Position numbers and translations under genes: made by a program
Shown: piece after piece, positions 49,363 to 62,181 of the stretch
Numbering within the stretch: the first letter of the stretch is position 1
Layout: each line of letters starts with the position of its first letter
From: Aristolochia californica
Lineage: Eukaryota > Streptophyta > Magnoliopsida > Piperales > Aristolochiaceae
Assembly: GCA_029961685.1 (NCBI GenBank)
Contig: JARWKL010000007.1
Span: 20,593,013-20,657,012, forward strand
Length of the DNA stretch: 64,000 nt
Reading direction: 5' to 3'
Notes under the pieces: generated by a model
Told to the model about the DNA's origin: nothing
Database searches by the model: none
What the model saw: only the letters and a program-made list of their open reading frames with translations

Positions 49363-52300
49363 TTGTGGTGTGTGAATAAATTTTCTTCATTTACTTTTTT
49401 TATTGTTTTAAACTTTTTCCGTACATCAACTATGAAATTTTCAGTTTGCAGTGATCTATTTGCCTTTTTTGTTTACGGGATTAAGGGAGAGCGAAAAACT
49501 CGAAGTTTTGATTTAAGAAAAATGTGTACATCTGAAATGGTAACGCACAATGCACATATGTAGAGAGAGATAATTCCAAAGAGTGTCTATAATTTTTAGG
49601 GATTGTAAGCACCTTTTCGTTTTTATGTCTCAGGTTTTGCAATCGTCGGGAAAAATGGGTTGCGGAGGATTTTTAACTGAGTGTTGAATTGCAATCCATA
49701 AGTCATTTCATACAAAAATATATCCCGTTACGCATGATAAATCAGATTACAATCATCTATAATTAATTATGTCAGCTTTTTGCAAATGGGCAAAATAATG
49801 ACATGTTTGACTCGGGTAAATATCCCACCGCAAGTTCACTTGAGAATTTAATGAGCGTTTGTTATTCTCTTTAAAAGCTTTGCATCCATAGCTCATTTGC
49901 ATCTTTAACATGTTTCAAATATGCATATCCATTTTTAAAACATGTGTGGATGAAATCTCTCTCTTGCAAAATTCCAAGCTATTAGGGTTAACCTAGTGGA
50001 ATTTCCCAAACTTGGATAACAAAACTTTTGTGTTCATTTGTGTTGGGCGAATAAATTTTATTTATTTATATTTGTTATTGTTTTAAATTTTTTCCATACA
50101 TCAACTATAAAATTTTTATTTTGTTGTAAGCTTTTTGCTTTGTTTGTTTTCGGGATAAAGGGAGAGCGAAAAGTCAAAGTTTTGATTTAAGAAAAAAGTG
50201 AACATCTAAAATGGAAAAGCAATATGCACAATTGTAGGGAGAGATAATTCCAAAGAGTGTCTGTAATTTTTTGGGATTGTAAGCTCTTTTTTGTTTTTAT
50301 ATCTCAGGTTTTGCAATCATTGGGAAAAATTGGTGGCAGAGGATTTTTAACTGAGTGTTGAATTGCAATCCATAAGTCATTTCATACAAAAATATAGCCC
50401 GTTATGCATGATAAATCACATTACAGTCATCTATGATTAATTATGTTAGCTTTTTGCAAATGGGCAAAATAATTGCATGTTTTACTCGGGTAAATATCCC
50501 ACCACAAGTTCACTGAAAATTTTAATGAGCGTTTGTTATTTTCTTTAAAAGCTTTGCATCCATAGCTCATTTGCATCTTTAACATGTTTCAAATATGCAT
50601 ATCCATTTTTAAAACATGTGTGGATGAAATCTCTCTCTTGCAAAACTCCAAGCTATTAGGGTTAACCTAGTGGAATTTCCCAAACTTGGATAACAAAACT
50701 TTTGTGTTCATTTGTGGTCTGTGAATAAATTTTCTTCAATTACTCTTTTTATTGTTTTAAACTTTTTTCTTACATCAACTATGAAATTTTCAGTTTGCTG
50801 TGATCTATTTGCCTTTTTTGTTTACGGGATGAAGGGAGAGCGAAAAACTTGAAGTTTTGATTTAAGAAAAATGTGTACATCTGAAAAGGAAACGCTCAAT
50901 GCACATATGTAGAGAGAGATAATTCCAAAGAGTGTCTAAATTTTTAGGGATTGTATACACCTTTTCGTTTTTATGTCTCAGGTTTTGCAATCATTGGGAA
51001 AAATGGGTTGCGGGGGATTTTTAACTGAGTGTTGAATTGCAATCCTTAAGTCATTTCATACAAAAATATAGCCCGTTGCGCATGATAAATCACAATACAA
51101 CCATCTATGATTAATTATGTCAGCTTTTTGCAAATGGGCAAAATAATGGCATGTTTGACTTGGGTAAATATCCCACCACATGTTCACTTGAGAATTTACT
51201 GAGCGTTTGTTATTCTCTTTAAAACCTTTGCATCCATAGCTCATTTGCATCTTTAACATGTTTCAAATATGCATATCCATTTTTAAAACATGTGTGGATG
51301 AAATCTCTCTCTTGCAAAATTCCAAGCCATTAGGGTTAAACTAGTGGAATTTTCGGAACTTGGATAACAAAACTTTTGTGTTCATTTGTGGTGTGTGAAT
51401 AAAGTTTCTTCATTTACTTTTTTATGGTTTTAAACTTTTTCCCTACATCAACTATGAAATTTTCAGTTTGTTGTGTTCTATTTGCCTTTTTTGTTCACGG
51501 GATGAAGGGAGAGCGAAAAACTCGAAGTTTTGATTTAAGAAAAATGTGTACATCTGAAACGGAAACTGACAATGCACATATGTAGAGAGATATTATTCCA
51601 AAGAGTGTCTGTAATTTTTAGGGATTGTAAGCACCTTTTCGTTTTTATGTCTCAGGTTTTGCAATCGTCGGGAAAAATGGGTTGCGGAGGATTTTTAACT
51701 GAGTGTTGAATTGCAATCCATAAGTCATTTCATACAAAAATATAGCCCGTTACGCATGATAAATCACATTACAATCATATATGATTAATTATGTCAGATT
51801 TTTGCAAATGGGCAAAATAATGGCATGTTTCACTCGGGTAAATATCCCACCACAAGTTCACTTGAGAATTTAATGAGCGTTTGTTATTCTTTTTAAAAGT
51901 TTTGCATCCATAGCTCATTTGCATCTTTAACATGTTTCAAATATGCATATCCATTTTTAAAACATGTGTGGATGAAATCTCTCTCTTGCAAAATTCCAAG
52001 CCATTAGGGTTAAACTAGTGGAATTTCCGGAACATGGATGACAAACCTTTTGTGTTCATTTGTGGTGTGTGAATAAAGTTTCTTCATTTACTTTTTTATG
52101 GTTTTAAACTTTTTCCGTACATCAACTATGAAATTTTCAGTTTGTTGTGTTCTATTTGCCTTTTTTGTTTACAGGATGAAGGGAGAGCGAAAAACTCAAA
52201 GTTTTGATTTAAGAAAAATGTGTACATCTGAAACGGAAACTCACAATGCACATATGTAGAGAGAGATAATTCCAAAGAGTGTCTGTAATTTTTAGGGATT

Positions 52301-55300
52301 GTAAGCAGCTTTTCGTTTTATGTCTCAGGTTTTGCAATCGTAAGGAAAAATGGGTTGCGGAGGATTTTTAACTGAGTGTTGAATTGCAATCCATAAGTCA
52401 TTTCATACAAAAATACAGCCCGTTACGCATGATAAATCACATTACAATCATATATGATTAATTATGTCAGCTTTTTGCAAATGGGCAAAATAATGGCATG
52501 TTTGACACGAGTAAATATCCCACCACAAGTTCACTTGAGAATTTAATGAGTGTTTGTTATTCTCTTTAAAAGTTTTGCATCCATAGCTCATTTTCATCTT
52601 TAACATGTTTCAAATATACATATCCCTTTTTAAAACTTGTGTGGATAAAATCTCTCTCTTGCAAAATTCCAAGCTATTAGGGTTAAACTAGTGGAATTTC
52701 CCAAACTTGGATGGCAAAACTTTTGTGTTCATTTGTGGTGTGTGAATAAATTTTCTTCATTTACTTTTTTTATTATTTTAAACATTTTCCGTACATCGAC
52801 TATGAAATTTTCAGTTTGCTGTGATCTATTTGCCTTTTTTGTTTACAGGATGATGGGAGAGCAAAAAACTCGAAGTTTTGATTTAAGAAAAATGTGTACA
52901 TCTGAAACGGAAACCCACAATGCACATATGTAGAGAGAGATAATTCCAAAGAGTTTCTGTAATTTTTAGGGATTGTAAACTCCTTTTCGTTTTTACGTCT
53001 CAGGTTTTACAATCGTCGGGAAAAATGGGTTGCGGAGGAGTTTTAACTGAGTGTTGAGTTGCAATCCATAAGTCATTTCATACAAAAATATAGCCCGTTA
53101 CGCATGATAAATCACATTACAATCATCTATGATTAATTATGTCAGCTTTTTTGCAAATGGGCAAAATAATGGCATGTTTGACTCGGGTAAATATCCCACC
53201 ACAAGTTCACTTGAGAATTTAATGAACGTTTGTTATTCTCTTTAAAAGCTTTGCATCCATAGCTCATTTGCATCTTTAACATGTTTCAAATATGCATATC
53301 CATTTTTAAAACATGTGTGGATGAAATCTCTCTCTTGCAAAATTCCAAGCCATTAGGGTTAAACTAGTGGAATTTCCCAAAATTGGATAACAAAACTTTT
53401 GTGTTCATTTGTGGTGTGTGAATAAATTTTTGTCATTTACTTTTTTTATTGTTTTAAACTTTTTCCGTACATCAACTATGAAATTTTCAGTTTGCTTTGA
53501 TCTACTTGCCTTTTTTGTTTCGGGATGAAGGGAGAGCGAAAAACTCGAAGTTTTGATTTAAGAAAAATGTGTACATCAGAAACGGAAACGCACAATGCAC
53601 ATATGTAGAGGGAGATAATTCCAAAGAGTACCAGTAATTTTTAGGGATTGTAAGCACCTTTTCGTTTTTATGTCTCAGGTTTTGCAATCGTCGGGAAAAA
53701 TGGGTTGCGGAGGATTTTTAACTGAGTGTTGAATTGCAATCCATAAGTCATTTCATACAAAAATATAGCCCGTTACGCATGATAAATCAGATTACAATCA
53801 TCTATGATTAATTATGTCAGCTTTTTGCAAATGGGCAAAATAATGACATGTTTGACTCTGGTAAATATCCCACCGCAAGTTCACTTGAGAATTTAATGAG
53901 CGTTTGTTATTCTCTTTAAAAGCTTTGCATCCATAGCTCATTTGCATCTTTAACATGTTTTAAACGTGCATATCCATTTTAAAAACATGTGTGGATGAAA
54001 TCTCTCTCTTGCAAAATTCCAAGCTATTAGGGTTAAACTAGTGGAATTTCCTAAAATTGGATAACAAAACTTTTGTGTTCATTTGTGTTGGGCGAATAAA
54101 TTTTATTTATTTATATTTGTTATTGTTTTAAATTTTTTCCTTACATCAACTATAAAATTTTCATTTTGTTGTAAGCTTTTTGCCTTGTTTGTTTTCGGGA
54201 TGAAGGGAGAGCAAAAGTCAAAGTTTTGATTTAAGACAAATGTGTAAATCTAAAATGGAAAAGCATAATGCACAATTGTAGGGAGAGATAATTCCAAAGA
54301 GTTTCAGTAATTTTTAAGGATTGTAAGCTCATTTTGGTTTTTATATCTCAGGGTTTACAATCGTCGGGAAAAATTGGTGGCAGAGGATTTTTAACTGAGT
54401 GTTGAATTTCAAACCATAATTCATTTCATACAAAAATATAGCCTGTTACGCATGATAAATCACTTTACAATCATCTATGATTCTTAGATCACATTTTTGA
54501 AAATGGGCAAAATAATGACTTGTTAGACTCGAGTAAATATCCCACCGCACGTTCACTTGAGAATTTAATGAGCGTTTGTTATTCTCATTAAAAGCTTTGG
54601 ATCCATAAGTCATTTGAATCTTTAACATGTTTCAAGCATGTATATCCATTTTTAAAACATGTGTAGAAAAAATCTCCTTCATGTAAAATTCGAAGCTTAA
54701 TAGGGTTGGACTAATGGAATTTCCCAAACTTGGATAACAAAAATTTTGTGTTCATTTGTGGTGTGCGAATAGATATTTTTTATTTACATTAGTTATTATT
54801 TTAAATATTTTCCACACATCAACTATAAAATTTTTATTTTGTTGTGATCTTTTTTGCCTTTTTTGTTTACGAGATGAAGGGGGAGCGAAAACTCAAAGTT
54901 CTGATTTAAGAAAAAAGTGTACATCTAAAATGGAAATGCACAATGCACAAATGTTGAGAGAGATATTTCCGAAAAGTGTCTGTATGTTTTAGGGATCGTA
55001 TGCACTCTTTCGTTTTTATATCTAAGGTTTTGCAATCGTCGGGAAACGGGGGAGGCGGGCGATTTTTAACTGAGTGTTGAATTGCAATCCATAAGTCATT
55101 TCATACCAAAATATAGCCCGTTACGCATGACAAATCACTTTACAATGTTCTGTGATTGTTAGCTCACTTTTTGAATATGGAAAAAATAATGACTTGTTTG
55201 ACTCGTGCAAATATCCCACTGCACGTTCACTAGAGAATTTAATGAGCGTTTGTTATTCTCTTTAAAAGCTTTGGATCCATAGGTCATTTGAATCTTTAAC

Positions 55301-55428
55301 ATGTTTCTGGCATGCATACCCATTTTTAAAACATGTGTAGAAAAAATCTCCTTCATGTAAAATTCCAAGATATTAGTTTTGGACTAGAGGAATTTCCCAA
55401 ACTTGGATAACAAAACTATTGTGTTCAT
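49363..55428. repeat. HOR unit: A-B'-A(5)-B-C (6,066 bp)
   Basis: Monomers start at 49363 (A), 50038 (B'), 50712, 51386, 52060, 52733 and 53409 (A; the last is A2), 54083 (B) and 54756 (C). The B at 50038 was interrupted by an A half, so B-C closure is delayed until 54083. This may be two units fused by recombination in the 50038 monomer. Confidence 0.88.
50640..51720. repeat. Segment shared with 56,700-57,790 (copy 1)
   Basis: Private markers recur about 6.07-6.08 kb downstream: AAAACTCCAAGC, GAAAAGGAAAC, AGTGTCTAA, ACAACCATCTATG, CCACATGTTCAC, GAATTTTCGGAAC, TTTTTTATGGTTTT and GAAACTGACAATG. This matches a displacement of nine monomers. Confidence 0.82.
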
Positions 55429-56699
55429 TTGTGGTGTGTGAATAAATTTTCTGCATTTACTTTTTTTTTGTTTTAAAATTTTTCCGTACATCAACAATGA
55501 AATTTTCTGTTTGTTGTGATCTATTTGCCTTTTTTGATTACGGGATGAAAGGTGAGCGAAAAGCACGAAGTTTTGATTTAAGAAAAATGTGTACTTCTGA
55601 AACGGAAACGCACAATGCACATATGTAGAGAGAGATAATTCCAAAGAGTGTCTGGAATTTTTAGGGATTGTAAGCACCTTTTCCTTTTTAAGTCTCAGGT
55701 TTTGCAATCGTCAGGAAAAATGGGTTGCGGAGGATTTTTAACTAAGTGTTGAATTGCAATCCATAAGTCATTTCATACAAAAATATAGCCCGTTACGCAT
55801 GATAAATCACATTACAATCATCTATGATTAATTATGTCAACTTTTTGCAAATGAACAAAATAATGGCATGTTTGACTCGGGTAAATATCCCACCACAAGT
55901 TCACTTGAGAATTTAATGAGCGTTTGTTATTCTCTTTAAAAGCTTTGCATCCATAGCTTATTTGCAGCTTTAACATGTTTCAAATGAGCATATCCATTTT
56001 TAAAACATGTGTGGATGAAATCTCTCTCTTGCAAAATTCCAAGATATTAGGGTTAAACTACTGGAATTTCCCAAACTTGGATAACAAAACTTTTGTGTTC
56101 ATTTGTGGTGTGTGAGTAAATTTTCTTCATTGACTTTTTTATTGTTTAAAATTTTTCCGTACATCAACTATGAAATTTTTAGTTAGCTGTGATCTATTTG
56201 CCTTTTTTGTTTACGGGATGAAGGGAGAGCGAAAAACTCGAAGTTTTGATTTAAGAAAAATGTGTACATCTGAAACGGAAACGCACAATGCACATATGTA
56301 GAGAGAGATAATTCCAAAGAGTGTCTGTAATTTTTAGGGATTGGAAGCACCTTTTCGTTTTTATGTCTCAGGTTTTGTAATCGCCGGGAAAAATGGGTTG
56401 CGGAGGATTTTTAACTGAGTGTTGAATTGCAATCCATAAGTCATTTCATACAAAATATATAGCCCGTTACGCATGATAAATCACATTACAATCATCTATG
56501 ATTAATTATGTTAGCTTTTTGAAAATGGGCAAAATAATGGCACGTTTGACTCGGGTAAATATCCCACCACAGGTTCACTTGAGAATTTAATGAGCGTTTG
56601 TTATTCTCTTTAAAAGTTTTGCATCCATAGCTCATTTGCATCTTTAACATGTTTCAAATATGCATATCCATTTTTAAAACATGTGTGGATGAAATCTCT

Positions 56700-57790
56700 C
56701 TCTTGCCAAAACTCCAAGCTATTAGGGTTAAACTAGTGGAATTTCCCAAACTTGGATAACAAAACTTTTGTGTTCATTTGTGGTGTGTGAATAAATTTTC
56801 TTCATTTAATTTTTTTATTGTTATAAACTTTTTTCGTACATCAACTATGAAATTTTCAGTTTGCTGTGATCTCTTTGCCTTTTTTGTTTACGGGATGAAG
56901 GGAGAGCGAAAAACTTGAAGTTTTGATTTAAGAAAAATGTGTACATCTGAAAAGGAAACCCACAATGCACATATGTAGAGAGAGATAATTCCAAAGAGTG
57001 TCTAATTTTTTAGGGATTGTACGCACCTTTTCGTTTTTATGTCTCAGATTTTGCAATCGTCGGGAAAAATGGGTTGTGGAGGATTTTTAACTGAGTGTTG
57101 AATTGCAATCCATAAGTCATTTCATATAAAATGTATAGCCCGTTACGCATGATAAATCACATTACAACCATCTATGATTAATTATGTCAGCTTTTTGCAA
57201 ATGGGCTAAATAATGGCATGTTTGACTCGGGTAAATATCCCACCACATGTTCACTTGAGAATTTAATGAGTGTTTGTTATTCTCTTTAAAAGCTTTGCAT
57301 CCATAGCTCATTTGCATCCATAGCTCATTTGCATCTTTAACATGTTTCAAATATGCATATCCATTTTTAAAACATGTGTGGATGAAATCTCTCTCTTGCA
57401 AAATTCCATGCCATTAGGGTTAAACTAGTGGAATTTTCGGAACTTGGATAACAAAACTTTTGTGTTCATTTGTGGTGTGTGAATAAAGTCTCTTCATTTA
57501 CTTTTTTATGGTTTTAAACTTGTTCCCTACATCAACTATGAAATTTTTAGTTTGTTGTGTTCTATTTGCCTTTTTTGTTTACGGGATGAAGGGAGAGCGA
57601 AAAACTCGAAGTTTTGATTTAAGAAAAATGTGTACATCTGAAACGGAAACTGACAATGCACATATGTAGAGAAAGATTATTCCAAAGAGAGTCTGTAATT
57701 TTTAGGGATTGTAAGCACCTTTTCGTTTTTATATCTCAGGTTTTGCAATCGTCGGGAAAAATGGATTGCGGTGGATTTTTAACTAAGTGT
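56700..57790. repeat. Segment shared with 50,640-51,720 (copy 2)
   Basis: It carries the same marker series as the upstream copy, plus the 17-bp duplication at 57,297, which is absent upstream and therefore arose after the copies separated. Confidence 0.82.
57297..57330. repeat. 17-bp tandem duplication inside an A monomer
   Basis: GCATCCATAGCTCATTT occurs twice in tandem, which makes monomer 56778 692 bp long. In ordinary A monomers this block is flanked by GCATC on both sides, so slippage between those short repeats explains the extra copy. Confidence 0.95.
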
Positions 57791-59484
57791 TGAATTGCAA
57801 TCCATAAGTCATTTCATACAAAAATATAGCCCGTTACGCATGCTTAATCACATTACAATCTATGATTAATTAAGTCAGCTTTTTGCAAATGGGCAAAATA
57901 ATGGCATGTTTGACTCGGGTAAATATCCCACCACAAGTTCACTTGAGAATTTAATGACCGTTTGTTATTCTCTTTAAAAGTTTTGCATCCATAGCTCATT
58001 TGCATCTTTAACAAGTTTCAAACATGCATATCCATTTTTAAAACATGTGTGGATGAAATCTCTCTCTTGCAAAATTCCAAGCTATTAGGGTTAAACTTGT
58101 GGAATTTCCCAAAATTGGATAACAAAACTTTTTTGTTCATTTGTGTTGGGCGAATAAATTTTCTTTAATATATATGTTATTGTTTTAAATTTTTTCCATA
58201 CATCAACTATAAAATTTTCATTTTGTTGTAAGCTTTTTGCCTTGTTTGTTTTCGGGATGAAGGGAGAGCGAAAAGTCAAAGTTTTGATTTAAGAAAAAAG
58301 TGTACATCTAAAATAGAAAAGCACAATGCACAATTGTAGGGAGAGATAATTCCAAAGAGTGTCTGTAATTTTTAGGGATTGTAAGCTCTTTTTAGTTTTT
58401 ATATCTCTGGTTTTGCAATCGTCGGGAAAAATTGGTGGCAGTGGATTTTTAACTGAGTGTTGAATTGCAATCTATAAGTCATTCCATACAAAAATATAGC
58501 CCGTTACGCATGATAAATCACTTTACATTAATCTATGATTGTTAGATCACATTTTTGAAAATGGGCAAAATAATGACTTGTTAGACTCGGGTAAATATCC
58601 CACCGCACGTTCATTGAGAATTCAATGAGCGTTTGTTATTCTCGTTAAAAGCTTTGGATCCATAAGTCATTTGAATCTTTAACATGTTTCAAGCATGTGT
58701 ATCCATTTTTAAAACATTTGTAAAAAAATCTCCTTCATGTAAAATTCCAAGCTTAATAGGGTTGGACTAATGGAATTTCCCAAACTTGGATAACAAAACT
58801 TTTGTGTTCATTTGTGGTGTGTGAATAGATTTTTTTATTTAAATTAGTTATTATTTTAAATATTTTCCACACATCAACTATAAAATTTTTATTTTGTTGT
58901 GATCTTTTTTGCCTTTTTTGCTTACGGGATGAAGGGGGAGCGAAAACTCAAAGTTCTGATTTAAGAAAAAAGTGTTCATCTAAAATGGAAATGCACAATG
59001 CACAAATGTAGAGAGAGATATTTCCAAAGAGTGTCTGTATGTTTTAGGGATCGTATGCACTCTTTTGTTTTTATATCTGAGGGTTTGCAATCGTCGGGAA
59101 ACGGGGGAGGCGGGCGATTTTTAACTGAGTGTTGAATTGCAATCCATAAGTTATTTCATACCAAAATATAGCCCGTTACGCATGACAAATCACTTTGTAA
59201 TGTTCTGTGATTGTTAGCTCAACTTTTTGAATATGGGCAAAATAATGGCTTGTGTTACTCGGGCAAATATCCCACCGCTGGTTTACATGAGAATTTAATG
59301 GGCGTTTGTTATTCTCTTTAAAAGCTTTGGATCCATAGGTCATTTGAATCTTTAACATGTTTCTGGGATGCATACCCATTTTTAAAACATGTGTAGAAAA
59401 AATCTCCTTCATGTAAAATTCATAGATATTAGTTTTGGACTAGTGGAATTACCCAAACTTGGACAACAAAACTTTTGTGTTCAT

Positions 59485-62181
59485 TTGTGGTGTGTGAATA
59501 AATTTTCTTCATTTAATTTTTTTATTGTTTTAAACTTTTTCCGTACAACAACTATGAAATTTTCGGTTTGCTGTGATCTATTTGCCTTTTTTGTTTACGG
59601 GATGAAGGGAGAACGAAAAACTCGAAGTTTTGATTTAAGAAAAATGTGTACATTTGAAACGGAAACGCAGAATGCACATATGTTGAGAGAGATAATTCCA
59701 AAGAGTGTCTGTAATTTTTAGGGATTGTAAGCACCTTTTCATTTTTATGTCTCAGGTTTTGCAATCGTCAGGAAAAATGGGTTGCGGAGGATTTTTAACT
59801 GAGTGTTGAATGGAAATCCATAAGTCATTTCATACCAAAATATAGCCCGTTACGCATGATAAATCACATCACAATCATCTATGATTAATTATGTCAGCTT
59901 TTTGCAAATGGGCAAAATAATGGCATGTATTACTCGGGTAAATATCTCACCACAAGTTCACTTGAGAATTTAATGAGCGTTTGTTATTCTCTTTAAAAGC
60001 TTTGCATCCATAGCTCATTTGCATCTTTAACATGTTTCAAATATGCATATCCATTTTTAAAACATGGGTGGATGAGATCTCTCTCTTGCAAAATTCCAAG
60101 CTATTTGGGTTAAACTAGTGGAATTTCCCAAACTTGGATAACAAAACTTTTGTGTTCATTTGTGGTGTGTGAATAAATTTTCTTCATTTACTTTTTTTAT
60201 TGTTTTAATTTTTTTTCGTACATCAACTATGAAATTTTCAGTTTGCTGTGATCTATTTGCCTTTTTTGTTTACGGGATGAAGGAAGAGCGAAAAACTCGA
60301 AGTTTTGATTTAAGAAAAATGTGTACTTCTCAAACGGAAACGCACAATGCACATATGTAGAGAGAGATAATTCCAAAGAGTGTCCGTAATTTTTAGGGAT
60401 TGTAAGCACCTTTTCGTTTTTATATCTCAGGTTTTGCAATCGTCAGGAAAAATGGGTTGCGGCGGATTTTTATCTAAGTGTTGAATTGCAATCCATAAGT
60501 CATTTCATACAAAACTATAGCCCGTTATGCATGATAAATCACATTACAATCATCTATGATTAATTATGTCAGCTTTTTGCAAATGGGCAAAATAATGACA
60601 TGTTTGACTCGAGTAAATATCCCACCGCAAGTTCACTTGAGAATTTAATGAGCGTTTGTTATTCTCTTTAAAAGCTTTGCATCCATAGCTCATTTGCATC
60701 TTTAACATGTTTCAAACATGCATATCCATTTTAAAAACATGTGTGGATGAAATGTCTCTCTTGGAAAATTCCAAGCTATTAGGGTTAAACTAGTGGAATT
60801 TCCCAAAATTGGATAACAAAACTTTTGTGTTCATTTGTGTTGGGCGAATAAATTTTATTTATTTATATTTTTTATTTTTTTAAATGTTTTCCATACATCA
60901 ACTATAAAATTTTCATTTTGTTGTAAGCTTTTTGCCTTGTTTGTTTTCGGGATGAAGGGAGAGCGAAAAGTCAAAGTTTTGATTTAAGAAAAAAGTGTAC
61001 ATCTAAAATGGAAAAGCACAATGCACAATTGTAGGGAGAGATAATTCCAAAGAGTGTCTCTAAATTTTAGGGATTGTAAGCTCTTTTTAGTTTTTATATC
61101 TCAGGTTTTGCAATCGTCGGTAAAAATTGGTCGCAGAGGATTTTTAACTGAGTGTTGAATTGCAATCCTAAGTCATTTCATTCAAAAATATAGCCCATTA
61201 CGCATGATAAATCACTTTACAATCATCTATGATTGTTAGATAACATTTTTGAAAATGGGTAAAATAATGACTTGTTAGACTCGGGTAAATATCCCACCGC
61301 ACGTTCACTTGAGAATTTAATGAGCGTTTGTTATTCTCATTAAAAGCTTTGTATCCATAAGTCATTTGAATCTTTAACATGTTTAAAGCATGCGTATCCA
61401 TTTTTAAAACATGTGTAGAAAAAATCTCCTTCATGTAAAATTCCAAGCTTAATATGGTTGGACTAATGGAATTTCCCAAACTTGGATAACAAAACTTTTG
61501 TGTTCATTTGTGGTGTGTGAATAGATATTTTTTATTTACATTAGTTATTATTTTAAATATTTTCCACACATCAACTATAAAATTTTTATTTTGTTGTGAT
61601 CTTTTTTGCCTTTTTTGTTTACGGGATGAAGGGGGAGAGAAAACTCAAAGTTCTGATTTAAGAAAAAAGTGTACATCTAAAATGGAAATGCACAATGCAC
61701 AAATGTAGAGAGAGATATTTCCAAAGAGTGTCTGTATGTTTTAGGGATCGTATGCACTCTTTCGTTTTTATATATGAGGTTTTGGAATAGTCGGGAAACG
61801 GGGGAGGCGGGCGATTTTTAACAGAGTGTTGAATTGCAATCCATAAGTCATTTCACACCAAAATATAGCACGTTACGCATAACAAATCTCTTTGCAATGT
61901 TTTGTGATTGTTAGCTCAACTTTTTGAATATGGGCAAAATAATGGCTTGTTTGACTCGGGCAATTATCCCACCGCACGTTCACTTGAGAATTTAATGAGC
62001 GTTTATTATTCTCTTTAAAAGCTTTGGATCCATAGGTCATTTGAAACTTTAACATATTTCTGGCATGCATACCCATTTTTAACACAAGTGTAGAAAAAAT
62101 CTCCTTCATGTAAAATTCTTAGATATTAGTTTTGGACTACTGGAATTTCCCAAACTTGGATAACAAAAATTTTGTGTTCAT
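59485..62181. repeat. HOR unit: A-A2-B-C (2,697 bp)
   Basis: Monomers start at 59485 (A), 60160 (A2), 60835 (B) and 61508 (C). Order and length resemble 37807-40522 and the unit that follows. Confidence 0.9.

Larger units (their letters stand above)
55429..59484. repeat. HOR unit: A(4)-B-C (4,056 bp)
   Basis: Monomers start at 55429, 56103, 56778 and 57470 (A; 56778 carries a 17-bp duplication and 57470 has a TTAAACTTGTGG end), 58141 (B) and 58812 (C). Confidence 0.9.
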
